NCBI GenBank assembly: GCA_026702755.1
Contig: JAPPBX010000090.1
Location: 163,966 to 227,965, forward strand
Source of the DNA: Candidatus Poribacteria bacterium
Lineage (GTDB): Bacteria; Poribacteria; WGA-4E; WGA-3G
Length of the DNA: 64,000 nt
Direction of reading: 5' to 3'
Numbering within the stretch: position 1 is the stretch's first letter; each line of letters opens with the position of its first letter. A program made the translations under genes and the position numbers. Under the pieces are notes generated by a model that saw only the letters and a list, made by a program, of their open reading frames with translations, searched no databases and was not told the DNA's origin. Below are positions 17,716 to 26,912 of this stretch, piece after piece.

Positions 17716-17769
17716 TTAACCATCAACGCGTGCCGTATCAAAATTATCTGTAGACGCGTTGATGGTTAA
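17716..17769 (+). terminator. 16-bp perfect inverted repeat between clpX-like and cld-like genes
   Basis: TTAACCATCAACGCGT (17716-17731) is perfectly complementary to ACGCGTTGATGGTTAA (17754-17769), with a 22-base loop. No strong U-run follows, so it may be a factor-assisted terminator or a regulatory hairpin 32 bases before the next ATG. Confidence 0.5.
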
Positions 17770-17801
17770 AACCATAAATCCGAAAGCCATTATAAAAAAT
17801 T

Positions 17802-18545
17802 ATGAACACCGAACGAAAAAGACAACCACGACCAGAACCGGTAGACCTACGAGAAATCGGTGCGCCTATTGACGGAGAACCACAGATTAGCGACCAACGT
17901 TTGTTCTTCCAACTCCACGTTTTTGAAGGATGCTTAGACCCCAGATTCATCACCGAGACACTTGAAAAAGGAAGTTTAGACGCAGTCGTATACGATGATC
18001 TGAACCATCCAACAGGGAGCGGTGTGCTTTTTATTGCCGAAGACCCAGCGATGCTAATGCCAGCGTCGCGAACCTTACTCCTAAAAGCACAAGAGGTTCC
18101 TGACCTTTTGTATCGTTCAGAGATGACCATGACGGGTCGAACCTATTCAAGCGGCAGAGAGCCTAATTTGGAAGAATGGCTTCTCAATAAACCGCGCCAA
18201 AATGTTCTCAACCCTGACTTTCCATGGGCAATTTGGTATCCGTTGCGCCGAAAACCCGAATTCTATCGCCTTGAACACCGTGAGCGCGGAAGAATTTTAG
18301 GTGAACATGCTATGCTCGGTCGCAGTTATGCCGCGGGAGGATATGCCAGCGATATCCGTCTCGCTTGTTTCGGATTAGATACAAACGACAATGAATTTGT
18401 TATCGGTTTAGTCGGTCCTGAATTATACCCGCTATCGCGTTTGATACAGGATATGCGGCAAACGGAGCAGACGACCAAATACATTGAATCGCTCGGTCCG
18501 TTCTTTGTGGGGAAAGTTCGGACGCAATTTTCAATTAAACACTAA
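17802..18545 (+). CDS. Chlorite dismutase-family protein (HemQ-like, coproheme decarboxylase)
   Basis: The C-terminal half matches the chlorite dismutase/HemQ family: WYPLRRKPEFYRL with Tyr146 (the catalytic Tyr position of HemQ), RILGEHAMLGRSY with His169 (the proximal heme ligand), ACFGLDTNDNEFV, and the terminal MRQTEQTTKYIESLGPFFVG. Both key residues support coproheme decarboxylation, the last step of Gram-positive-type haem synthesis. The N-terminus (about 30 residues) is polar and extra. It lies 47 bases before a GldF-like permease start and is probably in one transcript with it; that pairing has no obvious functional reason. No other haem gene is present. Confidence 0.85.
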   Translation: MNTERKRQPRPEPVDLREIGAPIDGEPQISDQRLFFQLHVFEGCLDPRFITETLEKGSLDAVVYDDLNHPTGSGVLFIAEDPAMLMPASRTLLLKAQEVPDLLYRSEMTMTGRTYSSGREPNLEEWLLNKPRQNVLNPDFPWAIWYPLRRKPEFYRLEHRERGRILGEHAMLGRSYAAGGYASDIRLACFGLDTNDNEFVIGLVGPELYPLSRLIQDMRQTEQTTKYIESLGPFFVGKVRTQFSIKH

Positions 18546-18592
18546 GCGTGACAGAAAGAGATTTGTACCATACTGCAAGGAAAAGTAAAAAA

Positions 18593-19318
18593 ATGAGAAA
18601 TGTGCTTGCCGTTTGCACAAAAGAACTTTATACATATTTCGTCTCACCGATCGCCTATTTCGTCTGCTTTGTCTTCACAGCGATTTCAGGGTTCCTTTTT
18701 TCCATCATGCTCATTACTGCAAGCAACAGTGGCGGTACAGGCGGATTCGTGATGGGGACACTTTTCGGCAATATGGCTATCATCTTGATCTTTTTTACGC
18801 CAGTGTTGACGATGAGACTCTTTGCAGAAGAACGGAAATCCGGAACAATTGAACTCCTCCTCACCTCCCCAATTACAGATGGACAAGTCGTTCTCGGCAA
18901 ATTTTTCGCGAGTTGTACACTGGTGCTTATCATGCTCAGTCTGACATTCCTGTTCCCACTACTGACGCAACGTTTCGGTTATCTCGACAAGGGTCTCCTG
19001 CTAAGCGGCTATCTTGGTATTTTTCTAATTAGTTCTTCGCTTCTGGCATTAGGGATGCTGATGTCATCAATGTGCAAGAACCAACTCGTCGCAGCATTGA
19101 CGAGTTTCGGCATCCTCATAACGTTATGGGTGGTCGGCGCGCTCTCAGCCCGCGGTGGATCCATAGTCCAATTCCTGAGCTACCTATCGCTATCCGAACA
19201 CTACCACGACTTTGCCCGTGGTGTCATCCTTTTGAAAGATGTTGTCTACTACCTCAGTTTCACAGGTGTCTGCCTGTTTGCGACGTTCAAGTCCATCGAA
19301 TCATCAAAATGGAGGTAG
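18593..19318 (+). CDS. ABC-2-type permease, GldF-like
   Basis: A 241-residue inner-membrane protein with six hydrophobic segments. It begins with the cytoplasmic KELYTYFVSPIAYFV motif typical of GldF/NosY-like ABC-2 permeases, and has the coupling-helix segment RLFAEERKSGTIELLLTSPI. I start it at the ATG at 18593 (AAGGAAAAG upstream) rather than at an in-frame GTG 45 bases earlier. The gene is followed three bases later by the GldG-like gene. The ATP-binding subunit normally encoded just upstream (GldA-like) is absent; the chlorite dismutase-like gene is in its place. Confidence 0.85.
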   Translation: MRNVLAVCTKELYTYFVSPIAYFVCFVFTAISGFLFSIMLITASNSGGTGGFVMGTLFGNMAIILIFFTPVLTMRLFAEERKSGTIELLLTSPITDGQVVLGKFFASCTLVLIMLSLTFLFPLLTQRFGYLDKGLLLSGYLGIFLISSSLLALGMLMSSMCKNQLVAALTSFGILITLWVVGALSARGGSIVQFLSYLSLSEHYHDFARGVILLKDVVYYLSFTGVCLFATFKSIESSKWR

Positions 19319-19321
19319 AAC

Positions 19322-20914
19322 ATGGAAACTAACAAAGGGATCACGGGTCCGCTCTTCGGTTTTCTCACATTAATTTTCAGTTTCATCACCATCGCCAGTT
19401 GGATTTTCCAAGCATTCCCCATTTTCTGGATTTGCCTGCTTCTTGCACTTGTCTCATTGGCTGTTTTTGCTCGCTTGCAATTTGCCGACTTCATGAATTT
19501 CTTTGTCAGTCGCCAAGCGCGTTACGGTGCGAACGTTGCCTTGAGTATCGTTGGGGTTATCGGCATAGCGGTTTTTGTCAACGCCATTGTTATAAATCGG
19601 TTCGATAAAAAGGTAGACTTAACGAAGTTCCAACTTTACACGCTCTCGGAGCAGACGCAGACCGTTCTCAAAAACCTTGAGAAAGAAATCCATGTAATAG
19701 CGTTCTTTAAAGACAGTAACTCACAAGCAGCCCGCGTCAAAGATATGCTGGAATTGTATCAGCGCGAAACCGAATATCTCACGGTCTCATTCAAAGATCC
19801 TGAAATTGACATCCAACTCAGCAACAAGTATAATATCCTGTGGGACGGCACAACAATTTTTGAGAGTGGTGAGCGGCTGGAGAAGGTAACCAGCGTTGAG
19901 GAACAGAAATTCACGAGTGCAATTCTCAAACTCATCCGCGACGAAACCAAGAAGATTTACTTCCTTGTCGGTCATGAAGAACACGGACTTGATGATTTAT
20001 TTGATAACGGATACAGTACCGTGCGGACAGAGTTAGAGAATCAGAATTACGATGCCGTCCCGCTCTCGCTCTTGATAGAACCAGATATCCCGGCGGATTG
20101 TGAGGCACTTGTCATTGCGGGTCCAAAAACCGCTTTGTCCTCTCATGAAATCAACATAGTGTCGAAATATTTGCGGCGCAACGGGAAACTGTTCCTGATG
20201 CTCGACCCATCGGTAATCTCAGCGGAAGATGTCAATAGAGGACTCGTCCGACTTATGAGACGATGGGGTATCACGATCGGAAACGACCTCGTCATCGACA
20301 AGACCCAATTTTTTCCATTGTTCGGACCGAAGGCACCGGTTCCAGGTCCCGAATTGCACGAGATCACACGTCCCATGCGAGAACCCGTAGTGTTTCCGTA
20401 TACGCGTTCTGTGACACCCATAGAAGACAGACCCGCGAGTCTCAGTGTTAAATCCCTTATGAAGACCGTCGGTGGCACACAAGACAGTTGGGGAGAAACA
20501 CAACGTATCAGTGACGGCACATTCGGCGAAGACTCCACCTATACAACCGGTGTAGACACACCGCCTCCTGTGTCCATTTCTGTCGCTATTGAGCAGAAAG
20601 CCGACGAAAACAACTCGGACAAAACTACAGGTGGTCCCACCCGCATTGTCGTTTTTGGGGATTCAGATTTCGCAGCAAACGCTCTTTTCCGAGCACCAGC
20701 CAGAGACCTATTTCTATCTATAATTAATTGGCTCACACTGGAGGAGGATCTCATTGGGATCCGTCCTATCGACTTACAAGGACAAACGCTGCGGCAGATG
20801 CACGTGCAAGACGGACGTTTGGTGCAAATAACTTCAGTCTTCCTAATGCCTTCAATTGTCTTTATTGCCGGGCTAATTGTCTGGTGGCAGCGCCGCAAAG
20901 GAGAGAACGCGTGA
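19322..20914 (+). CDS. GldG-family ABC transporter auxiliary protein
   Basis: A 530-residue protein with two N-terminal helices, a third at about 65-85, a large extracytoplasmic domain and a C-terminal helix (FLMPSIVFIAGLIVWW) with a basic tail. The motif NRFDKKVDLTKFQLYTLSEQT is typical of GldG/IFT52-like domains of ABC-type uncharacterised systems. A later VFGDSDFAANALFR segment is also characteristic. The GGAGG ribosome-binding site lies inside the end of the permease gene. The stop overlaps the GTG start of the DUF4340 gene, so translation is coupled. In Bacteroidetes such proteins support gliding; elsewhere the cargo is unknown. Confidence 0.85.
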   Translation: METNKGITGPLFGFLTLIFSFITIASWIFQAFPIFWICLLLALVSLAVFARLQFADFMNFFVSRQARYGANVALSIVGVIGIAVFVNAIVINRFDKKVDLTKFQLYTLSEQTQTVLKNLEKEIHVIAFFKDSNSQAARVKDMLELYQRETEYLTVSFKDPEIDIQLSNKYNILWDGTTIFESGERLEKVTSVEEQKFTSAILKLIRDETKKIYFLVGHEEHGLDDLFDNGYSTVRTELENQNYDAVPLSLLIEPDIPADCEALVIAGPKTALSSHEINIVSKYLRRNGKLFLMLDPSVISAEDVNRGLVRLMRRWGITIGNDLVIDKTQFFPLFGPKAPVPGPELHEITRPMREPVVFPYTRSVTPIEDRPASLSVKSLMKTVGGTQDSWGETQRISDGTFGEDSTYTTGVDTPPPVSISVAIEQKADENNSDKTTGGPTRIVVFGDSDFAANALFRAPARDLFLSIINWLTLEEDLIGIRPIDLQGQTLRQMHVQDGRLVQITSVFLMPSIVFIAGLIVWWQRRKGENA

Positions 20915-22749
20915 ACTTCCGCACGACCCTCATCATCATTGTTCTCCTTGCAGGCATTGGCGGTGCGTACTTCCTGTTTTTTCAGGAATCGGCAGATGAA
21001 ACGCCGAATGAAAAACAGCGGATCCATCAGGTCTACGGCATAGCAAGAGAAAATGTTCAGCAGGTGGAAATCTCGTTTGCGGATGCAGCATACCAAGACC
21101 TGAAATTGGTAAAAGACGCAACGGACGATTGGCAGTTAGAAAACCCGTTTTATGCGGATGCAGACGGCGAAAAAGTGAACCAAATGTTAGATGATATCCT
21201 CAACAAACGCGTCAAGCAGAAACTTGAGGTAACAGGACTCACACAGTATGGGTTGGATACACCGAGCATAACGCTTTCGCTTTGGACAGCAGGAACATCA
21301 CCCGCGGCAACATTTCTTATCGGTAAGAAAGCGATTAACTTTTCTGTCTATGTCAAAGAAAAGTCCGAAGCACACATTTTTCTGATCGAATCCAGTGCGC
21401 TTGACGACCTGACGAAATCTCCCACTGACCTTCGCAGCCGTTCAGTTATTAAGTTCAGCACGGAAACGGTGTCTAACATTCAAATTGAACGCAGAGCCAA
21501 AGGATTGACCTCTCAACCCAGCACCGTTAATTGCGAGAAGCGAGGGAACACGTGGTTCGTCACGCACCCGATTGAAGCAAAGGCGGATGTCGAAGAAATT
21601 GAGACCGTGCTTTCAGAATTGCGTGCATTGCAAGTGTCAACCTTTGAAGCAGACACAGTAGAGGCTAACGTTCCTGCCCGGTTAGAGAACTCCGGTTTGG
21701 ATACGCCGCGCCTCCAGATAGAACTTACAGATGGAGATAAAACCTACGCGCTTCACGTCGGTTCAGTAGTCCTATCAGAGGACGGAACACAGGAACGCGT
21801 TTATGTCAAATCCGTTCACCAAGATGCTATCTACACCGTTAGCGACGACATCTATACACTTCTCAACAAATCTGCTTTTGATCTGCGAGATAAACGGGTT
21901 ATTGATTTTCAACGGACGGATACAATCGGCTTTGTAATTTCCAAAAGAAACCAACAGGACGATGAAAAAACTGTCGGCATAAAAAACTATGACAATATAT
22001 GGGAATTAGAAACTCCGACAGGCAAAATAAAGACAGACGCGAAGGCGGTAGACGATCTGCTTTTCGGTGTAGACTCCCTTGAGGCTTCTGCATTCGTTGA
22101 CGAGCCAGTTAAAAGCCTCACATCCTACGGGTTAGCAGCACCATCAATTAAAGTTGCATTCACACAACGTGGTGAGGAAAAGCCTGCAGTGCTGCTCATC
22201 GGAGACCATGCGGAGGACGGCACCGTCTACGTTAAAGCCGAACACACTGCCCAAGTTGCTCGTGTCAAACGTTTCCTAATTGATAAGATCGCATTAGGGG
22301 CAGCGTGGCTGCGGGATAAACAGGTGCTCAACTTCCACATTGACGATGCAATCCGACTCACGTTGTTGCACGCGGAAGAATCGCTGACCTGTCAACGTCT
22401 TGGCACAAACTGGCGACTCACCGCACCAGTGAAAGAAAATGCGAACAATGCAGAAGTTAACGCCATCATCTACGAACTCGACGATTTGAGGGCAGACGCT
22501 TATGTAGGGAGTGAATCTACACTTACTGATACCACTACAGGCTTCAATTCCCTGCAGGTCCAACTTACTATTGAATTAAGAAACCAGAAAGTGTATACTT
22601 TGCAAGTCGGTAGGTCAGACGCGTCCGGACGTTTTTACGCGCGGCTCCAACATGAACCGAACTTAATTTTTCTGCTCAATGCAGAACTCGTTCCAAAACT
22701 AAAAACAACGCTCGCGCTGCTTCGTACGTCGGAACAGGGATCTCCGTAG
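20911..22749 (+). CDS. DUF4340 domain-containing membrane-anchored protein
   Basis: A 612-residue protein with an N-terminal membrane anchor (FRTTLIIIVLLAGIGGAYFLFF) and an extracytoplasmic part built of about four similar units. Each unit has a pattern of WxLxxP, then acidic D-A-E-V/D positions, then LLxxL (for example WQLENPFYADADGEKVNQML, WFVTHPIEAKADVEEIETVL and WRLTAPVKENANNAEVNAII). DUF4340 proteins usually follow GldF/GldG genes. The start is the GTG at 20911, overlapping the GldG stop by four bases; the longer upstream frame overlaps GldG and is rejected. Function unknown, likely a periplasmic component of the ABC system. Confidence 0.85.
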   Translation: MNFRTTLIIIVLLAGIGGAYFLFFQESADETPNEKQRIHQVYGIARENVQQVEISFADAAYQDLKLVKDATDDWQLENPFYADADGEKVNQMLDDILNKRVKQKLEVTGLTQYGLDTPSITLSLWTAGTSPAATFLIGKKAINFSVYVKEKSEAHIFLIESSALDDLTKSPTDLRSRSVIKFSTETVSNIQIERRAKGLTSQPSTVNCEKRGNTWFVTHPIEAKADVEEIETVLSELRALQVSTFEADTVEANVPARLENSGLDTPRLQIELTDGDKTYALHVGSVVLSEDGTQERVYVKSVHQDAIYTVSDDIYTLLNKSAFDLRDKRVIDFQRTDTIGFVISKRNQQDDEKTVGIKNYDNIWELETPTGKIKTDAKAVDDLLFGVDSLEASAFVDEPVKSLTSYGLAAPSIKVAFTQRGEEKPAVLLIGDHAEDGTVYVKAEHTAQVARVKRFLIDKIALGAAWLRDKQVLNFHIDDAIRLTLLHAEESLTCQRLGTNWRLTAPVKENANNAEVNAIIYELDDLRADAYVGSESTLTDTTTGFNSLQVQLTIELRNQKVYTLQVGRSDASGRFYARLQHEPNLIFLLNAELVPKLKTTLALLRTSEQGSP

Positions 22750-22780
22750 CAAGCAGCATGCGAAGCAACGGTTGAACGTT

Positions 22781-23995
22781 ATGCAGACGTATATTATCGC
22801 AACCGCTTACTTTTTCTTTATTATTGAACTGCTCATTATCAGTCGGTCTTTTCGGTACGCGCGGCGCGAACGTCGTGCTGAGCGCCCTGCTTATACACCA
22901 AAAGTCGCAATCATCGCGCCTCACTACGGATGGGATGCCGACACAGCGGAACACGCGAGAGGACTTTTGCATCAAGATTATGCGGGTGAGTATGAAATCT
23001 TCTTCGTCACACACCAAAAAGTAGATGTAGGACATGATGTCTCTTACCCCCATCTGTGTGAAATTGCTGAGGCAGATCCACACGCGCATGTGTTGCTCGC
23101 ACCCAACATCGTTGAAAACAATCTTCCACGTTCACAAAAGGTACAGAACCTCCTCACCGCCATAGAAACACTTCCAGACGATATTGAAGTCATTGCCTTT
23201 GTAGATGCGGATGTCGCTGTTCGAGAGGATTGGTTAACACTTCTTGTTAACCCACTCCAAGAACAAGAGATCGGGACAACCGTCGGTGGACGGTTCTATT
23301 TCCCACAGACATGGAACATCGCATCCCTTGTGGAATCCATCTGGGTCAATTTTCAGATGAGTTTTCAAGGCGATCATCCGTTCTCAATGGTATGGGGCGG
23401 CTCTAATGCGTTCCGACGCGAGATGCTTGAGAAGGCACACATCCTTCAACGTTGGGAAGAGGCAACAATAGAAGACCTCAATACCACGCTTGCGATGAGA
23501 GATGTTAAGCACAAGGTGCACTTTGTCCCGGACTGTATAGCCATCACACGCACCGCCAATCGTACATGGCACCAAATCGTCGAATTCACAAACCGTCAGA
23601 TGATTATGACGCTTCACATGGGGCTTTGGAAGCAATGGCTCGCAAGTCTCGTTGTGTGTCTGCCAAAAGGTCTCTTCATGTTCGGATCAATTCCGCTGCT
23701 ATTCCATAGAAGAGAATTACTACCGATTATTTTTATCATTTTTCTCGAAGCAATCAGCTATCGGCTCTATTCCAAAAACTTACCGCGCTGGCTCCAAAAC
23801 ATGCCAAAAGTACGGCAGGCAATTAGTATCTCCTCCTACGTCGCTTCAGTCGGTATATTCCTCGCGGGTCTCAATGCGGTATATGCCGTATTCCAACGCA
23901 AAATTACATGGGGTGGTGTGCGTTACGAAATCCTGTCCGCGACAAAATGTCGAGTTTTAGGAGCAGTAAAGCCGAAAGAGAAAAACAGTGATTAA
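22781..23995 (+). CDS. Membrane-bound family 2 glycosyltransferase (ceramide glucosyltransferase/HpnI-like)
   Basis: A 404-residue protein with an N-terminal helix, a GT-A domain and about three C-terminal helices. The nucleotide-sugar metal motif is FVDADV (141-146); a second acidic motif IEDLNTTL lies near residue 232; an FTNRQMIMT segment replaces the usual QxxRW. This arrangement is that of GT2/GT21 enzymes glycosylating a membrane lipid on the cytoplasmic face. It follows the DUF4340 gene by 31 bases, probably in the same transcript. I prefer the ATG at 22781 to the TTG nine bases earlier. Confidence 0.83.
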   Translation: MQTYIIATAYFFFIIELLIISRSFRYARRERRAERPAYTPKVAIIAPHYGWDADTAEHARGLLHQDYAGEYEIFFVTHQKVDVGHDVSYPHLCEIAEADPHAHVLLAPNIVENNLPRSQKVQNLLTAIETLPDDIEVIAFVDADVAVREDWLTLLVNPLQEQEIGTTVGGRFYFPQTWNIASLVESIWVNFQMSFQGDHPFSMVWGGSNAFRREMLEKAHILQRWEEATIEDLNTTLAMRDVKHKVHFVPDCIAITRTANRTWHQIVEFTNRQMIMTLHMGLWKQWLASLVVCLPKGLFMFGSIPLLFHRRELLPIIFIIFLEAISYRLYSKNLPRWLQNMPKVRQAISISSYVASVGIFLAGLNAVYAVFQRKITWGGVRYEILSATKCRVLGAVKPKEKNSD

Positions 23996-24007
23996 GGAAA
24001 TACCAAT

Positions 24008-24035
24008 TTGCTTTTTTTCCACAATGTGGTATAGT
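24008..24035 (+). promoter_or_regulatory. Sigma-70-type promoter for msrB
   Basis: TTGCTT (24008-24013), a 16-bp spacer and TATAGT (24030-24035), about 40 bases before the chosen ATG. Confidence 0.5.
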
Positions 24036-24075
24036 ATTCATAGGGAAATCCACGACGGTCATGAAAGGAGCGAAA

Positions 24076-24489
24076 ATGGAAAAAGAAAAAGTTACGAAAT
24101 CGGACAAAGAATGGCAAGAACAACTAACCCCGGAAGAATTTAAAGTAACTCGGAAGAAAGGGACAGAACGCGCTTTTACAGGGCAATACCACGATTCCAA
24201 AGAGCAAGGCACTTATCACTGTATCTGTTGTGGAAGCCCGCTCTTTAGTTCCGAAACCAAGTACGACTCAGGAACAGGGTGGCCCAGTTTTTGGGACGCT
24301 GTATCTTCCGAATCCATTGAGATGAAATCGGATCGCAGCATTTTTTTCATGCCGCGTACCGAAGTCGTCTGTAGTCGATGTGACGCGCACCTCGGACACG
24401 TTTTCGATGATGGACCACCGCCAACAGGCAAGCGTTACTGCATGAATTCTGCGGCACTAACATTGGTCCAACCAGAAGACGAATCCTAA
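24076..24489 (+). CDS. msrB: Peptide-methionine (R)-S-oxide reductase
   Basis: Repairs oxidised methionine (R-sulfoxide) in proteins. The 137-residue length is normal for a single-domain MsrB. The structural zinc is held by C49/C52 (CICC) and C99/C102 (CSRC). The catalytic cysteine is C122 in RYCMNS, a true Cys rather than selenocysteine. The motifs [10 protein letters not shown] and GHVFDDGP are diagnostic. I use the ATG at 24076, six bases after AAAGGAG, rather than the ATG 15 bases earlier. A CAGTTATCAGT-type inverted repeat follows the stop. Confidence 0.95.
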   Translation: MEKEKVTKSDKEWQEQLTPEEFKVTRKKGTERAFTGQYHDSKEQGTYHCICCGSPLFSSETKYDSGTGWPSFWDAVSSESIEMKSDRSIFFMPRTEVVCSRCDAHLGHVFDDGPPPTGKRYCMNSAALTLVQPEDES

Positions 24490-24490
24490 G

Positions 24491-24615
24491 TCAGTTATCG
24501 GTAGTCAGCGGTCAGTTTTCAGTTAATCTCTTGTGGATAGTGCCTTATCGAGCATATCTCTTTAACTGATAACTGAAAGGTTTTTGCAGAAAAACCGAAC
24601 TGACAACTGACAACT
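24491..24615. repeat. CAGTTATCAGT-type inverted repeat before the radical SAM gene
   Basis: The left part reads TCAGTTATCGGTAGTCAGCG and on to TTTTCAGTTAATCTC; the right part reads TTTAACTGATAACTGAAAGG and then AACTGACAACTGACAACTC. The arms are imperfect reverse complements. The right end abuts the AAGGAGAA ribosome-binding site of the next gene. Related copies: 25858-25895, 41822-41940, 44643-44690 and 50838-50930. Confidence 0.65.
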
Positions 24616-24631
24616 CATAAAAGGAGAATTG

Positions 24632-25852
24632 ATGGCACTACGAAGTCGAATCTCATCAAGATTTCTTGTTAACGAACTTGCTACCGCTATATCGGAGGAT
24701 TGGGGGACTTCGCGCAAGTTCATGCGTTATCAACTTGCCAAGGAGAGCTTCAACTGGCGACACCCACTCGGTGCGAAGCACGGCAAAGGCGACGCGATTC
24801 AATTGGTAAGCCTCCGCATTACCGACATGTGTAATCTCCGTTGCCACTCCTGCGGACAATGGGGTGATAACGGCTACCTTCTCGGGGAATCCCTCAAAGA
24901 CCTCAAACAACGAGAAGTCCCTGTCGAAATCTATAAGAACCTCGTCGACCAGATTGTTGACGAAGGGTGGTCCCCGGTTTGGTATATCTGGGGTGGTGAA
25001 CCGATGCTTTACCCTGGGATTATCGAATTGATGCACTACATCAAAGAGCGGGGGATGCCGATATCGCTCGTTAGCAACGCAACCAACATCGCAAGACGCG
25101 CAGACGACATCTTAGAAACCTGCAAAATCATCTACCTGAGTGTTGATGGTCCGAACGAGGAAATTCACAACACACAACGCCCCGGCGTATCTGAAAACTA
25201 CGACAACTTTAAGGATGTCAAAGCCGCTCTGGAAACACTAAGTGCAGAAAAAGAGAAGCGGAACCTTGCATTCCCTTACATTATCCCGCTTAGCTGCGTC
25301 ACAATGTATAACATAAATGAGGTCGTAGATCTCTATAAGTTCACCAGCCAATACGCAGACGCGCAAATCTTCTACCTGACATGGTGGATAGATTCTCAAT
25401 CCGCGCAGGAACACACAGAAGACTTTGAAAAACGTTTCGGATTCAAACCGCAAACCCACTATGGTTGGATAGGTACTTGGAAAGACTTTGATCACGGTGT
25501 CATCTTAGATCGCTTTGAGGAAATGGAAAACCTCTCTAATGAGCAGCAACGCTGCCCCCCTGTCATGATGCCGAGACTTAATACAAAAGGCGAAATCCAA
25601 CGCTATTACACAGATCACAACCAAACCTTCGGATACAACCAGTGTGTCAGCATTTACATGACGATGGAAATTGATAGTAACGGCGATGTTAGCCTCTGCC
25701 GCGATTACCACGATTACATCATCGGCAATATTAAAACGGACAAGGTTGTCGATATGTGGAATAATCAGAAGGCGATGAAATTCCGACAGTCCGTAAGTAA
25801 TGATGGACCGATGCCGGTTTGCCGACGGTGCTGCGGTTTGATGGGATTTTAA
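24632..25852 (+). CDS. Radical SAM/SPASM domain protein
   Basis: A 406-residue iron-sulfur enzyme. The radical SAM cluster is C67-x3-C71-x2-C74 (CNLRCHSC), with the GGEP motif (WGGEPMLYPG) downstream. A SPASM-type auxiliary cluster region at the C-terminus has CVSIYMTMEI, then DGDVSLCRDY-like text (actual: NGDVSLCRDY), then CRRCCG. Such proteins mature peptides or modify enzymes, or act in cofactor synthesis; no precursor peptide gene is evident beside it. The ATG at 24632 follows AAGGAGAA closely. A CAGTTATCAGT-type repeat lies immediately on each side of the gene. Confidence 0.88.
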   Translation: MALRSRISSRFLVNELATAISEDWGTSRKFMRYQLAKESFNWRHPLGAKHGKGDAIQLVSLRITDMCNLRCHSCGQWGDNGYLLGESLKDLKQREVPVEIYKNLVDQIVDEGWSPVWYIWGGEPMLYPGIIELMHYIKERGMPISLVSNATNIARRADDILETCKIIYLSVDGPNEEIHNTQRPGVSENYDNFKDVKAALETLSAEKEKRNLAFPYIIPLSCVTMYNINEVVDLYKFTSQYADAQIFYLTWWIDSQSAQEHTEDFEKRFGFKPQTHYGWIGTWKDFDHGVILDRFEEMENLSNEQQRCPPVMMPRLNTKGEIQRYYTDHNQTFGYNQCVSIYMTMEIDSNGDVSLCRDYHDYIIGNIKTDKVVDMWNNQKAMKFRQSVSNDGPMPVCRRCCGLMGF

Positions 25853-25857
25853 TGGCT

Positions 25858-25895
25858 GTCGGTTGTCAGTTGTCAGTTTTCAGTTAAGAGAGTTC
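25858..25895. repeat. CAGTTATCAGT-family half-copy
   Basis: GTCGGTTGTCAGTTGTCAGT followed by TTTCAGTTAAGAG matches one arm of the inverted-repeat family (compare 41829-41860). No matching right arm was found, so this is a solo arm or a decayed copy upstream of the TIM-barrel gene. Confidence 0.5.
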
Positions 25896-25980
25896 AGTAA
25901 CAATTTACCCGTACTTGGTGTACATCAGCAGAAATGCTTTTTTCAGAAATCTTTTCCCGATAACATATTGAAGGAACACT

Positions 25981-26844
25981 ATGAAGATTGGTTTACGTAT
26001 TCCCGGCACAGCCCGTCAATTGCCCTTCGCAGACTTTTGCAAGTGGTGTGCAGACAACGGGTTTGATGCCGTTGACATTGGAGAAGTCACCCCTGAAATC
26101 GTCCAAACCGCGAGAGACGCGGGACTTGCGATTGGCTCTGCGGATCTCCCCGGTACTGGCGATCTACTCAGTGCCAAAAAATCTAAACAGAGAGCCGGTG
26201 CTACCGCAGCAAAAGCCGCTATCCAAGCGGCTGCTGACAACGACGTTCACATCATGTTCTGTGTCTTTGTGCCAGAAGATGCGAGCCTCGGTAGAGCAAA
26301 AAACTTTGATATTTGGAAGGATACCATCCCACCCATAGCCGAATTCGCCGCCTCTAAAGGCGTGACGATCGCGGTAGAGGGATGGCCAGGTCCGGGTCCT
26401 GCTTATCCCGCCCTCGGCTGTACACCGGAGATGTGGCGCGCTATGTTCGCTGAATGCGACTCTCCAGGTTTGGGACTTAACTACGATCCATCGCACCTCG
26501 TCAGAATAGGAATTGACTACCTACGTGCGCTGAACGAATTCGCACCGTATGTCAAACACGTCCACGGCAAAGACACCGCTTTCGACGAAGAGGCACTCTA
26601 CCTGCACGGTAATTTGGGACCGAGTTTCCAAAGTGCAAAAGGTTTCGGTGAGGATTGGTGGCGTTATACCATTCCCGGCGACGGCATCGTGGACTGGCTG
26701 AGAGTCGTCCAACGCTTAGAAGACGAAGGTTTCGATGGTATCGTCAGCGTGGAACTTGAAGATTACCGTTATTGGCGAACATGGGAAGCGGAATCGGACG
26801 GTCTGCGCCGTTCACGTGAATTCCTTGATGAGTTCGTCCGTTAA
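25981..26844 (+). CDS. Sugar phosphate isomerase/epimerase (xylose isomerase-like TIM barrel)
   Basis: A 287-residue AP-endonuclease-2-type TIM barrel. Metal-binding residues are recognisable: Glu in AVEGWPG, Asp and His in NYDPSHL, His in KHVHGKD and Glu in SVELEDY. Proteins of this group isomerise or epimerise sugars, inositol intermediates or hydroxypyruvate; the substrate is not readable here. AAGGAA lies before the ATG. The next gene, a PhyH dioxygenase, starts 68 bases later, so the two are probably cotranscribed. Confidence 0.85.
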   Translation: MKIGLRIPGTARQLPFADFCKWCADNGFDAVDIGEVTPEIVQTARDAGLAIGSADLPGTGDLLSAKKSKQRAGATAAKAAIQAAADNDVHIMFCVFVPEDASLGRAKNFDIWKDTIPPIAEFAASKGVTIAVEGWPGPGPAYPALGCTPEMWRAMFAECDSPGLGLNYDPSHLVRIGIDYLRALNEFAPYVKHVHGKDTAFDEEALYLHGNLGPSFQSAKGFGEDWWRYTIPGDGIVDWLRVVQRLEDEGFDGIVSVELEDYRYWRTWEAESDGLRRSREFLDEFVR

Positions 26845-26912
26845 CCCTTGTGGGAGGGGTTTTCACGTCTGGCTATCCAAAAAAGGCAACAGCGCAACTA
26901 AGGAGAATTACT

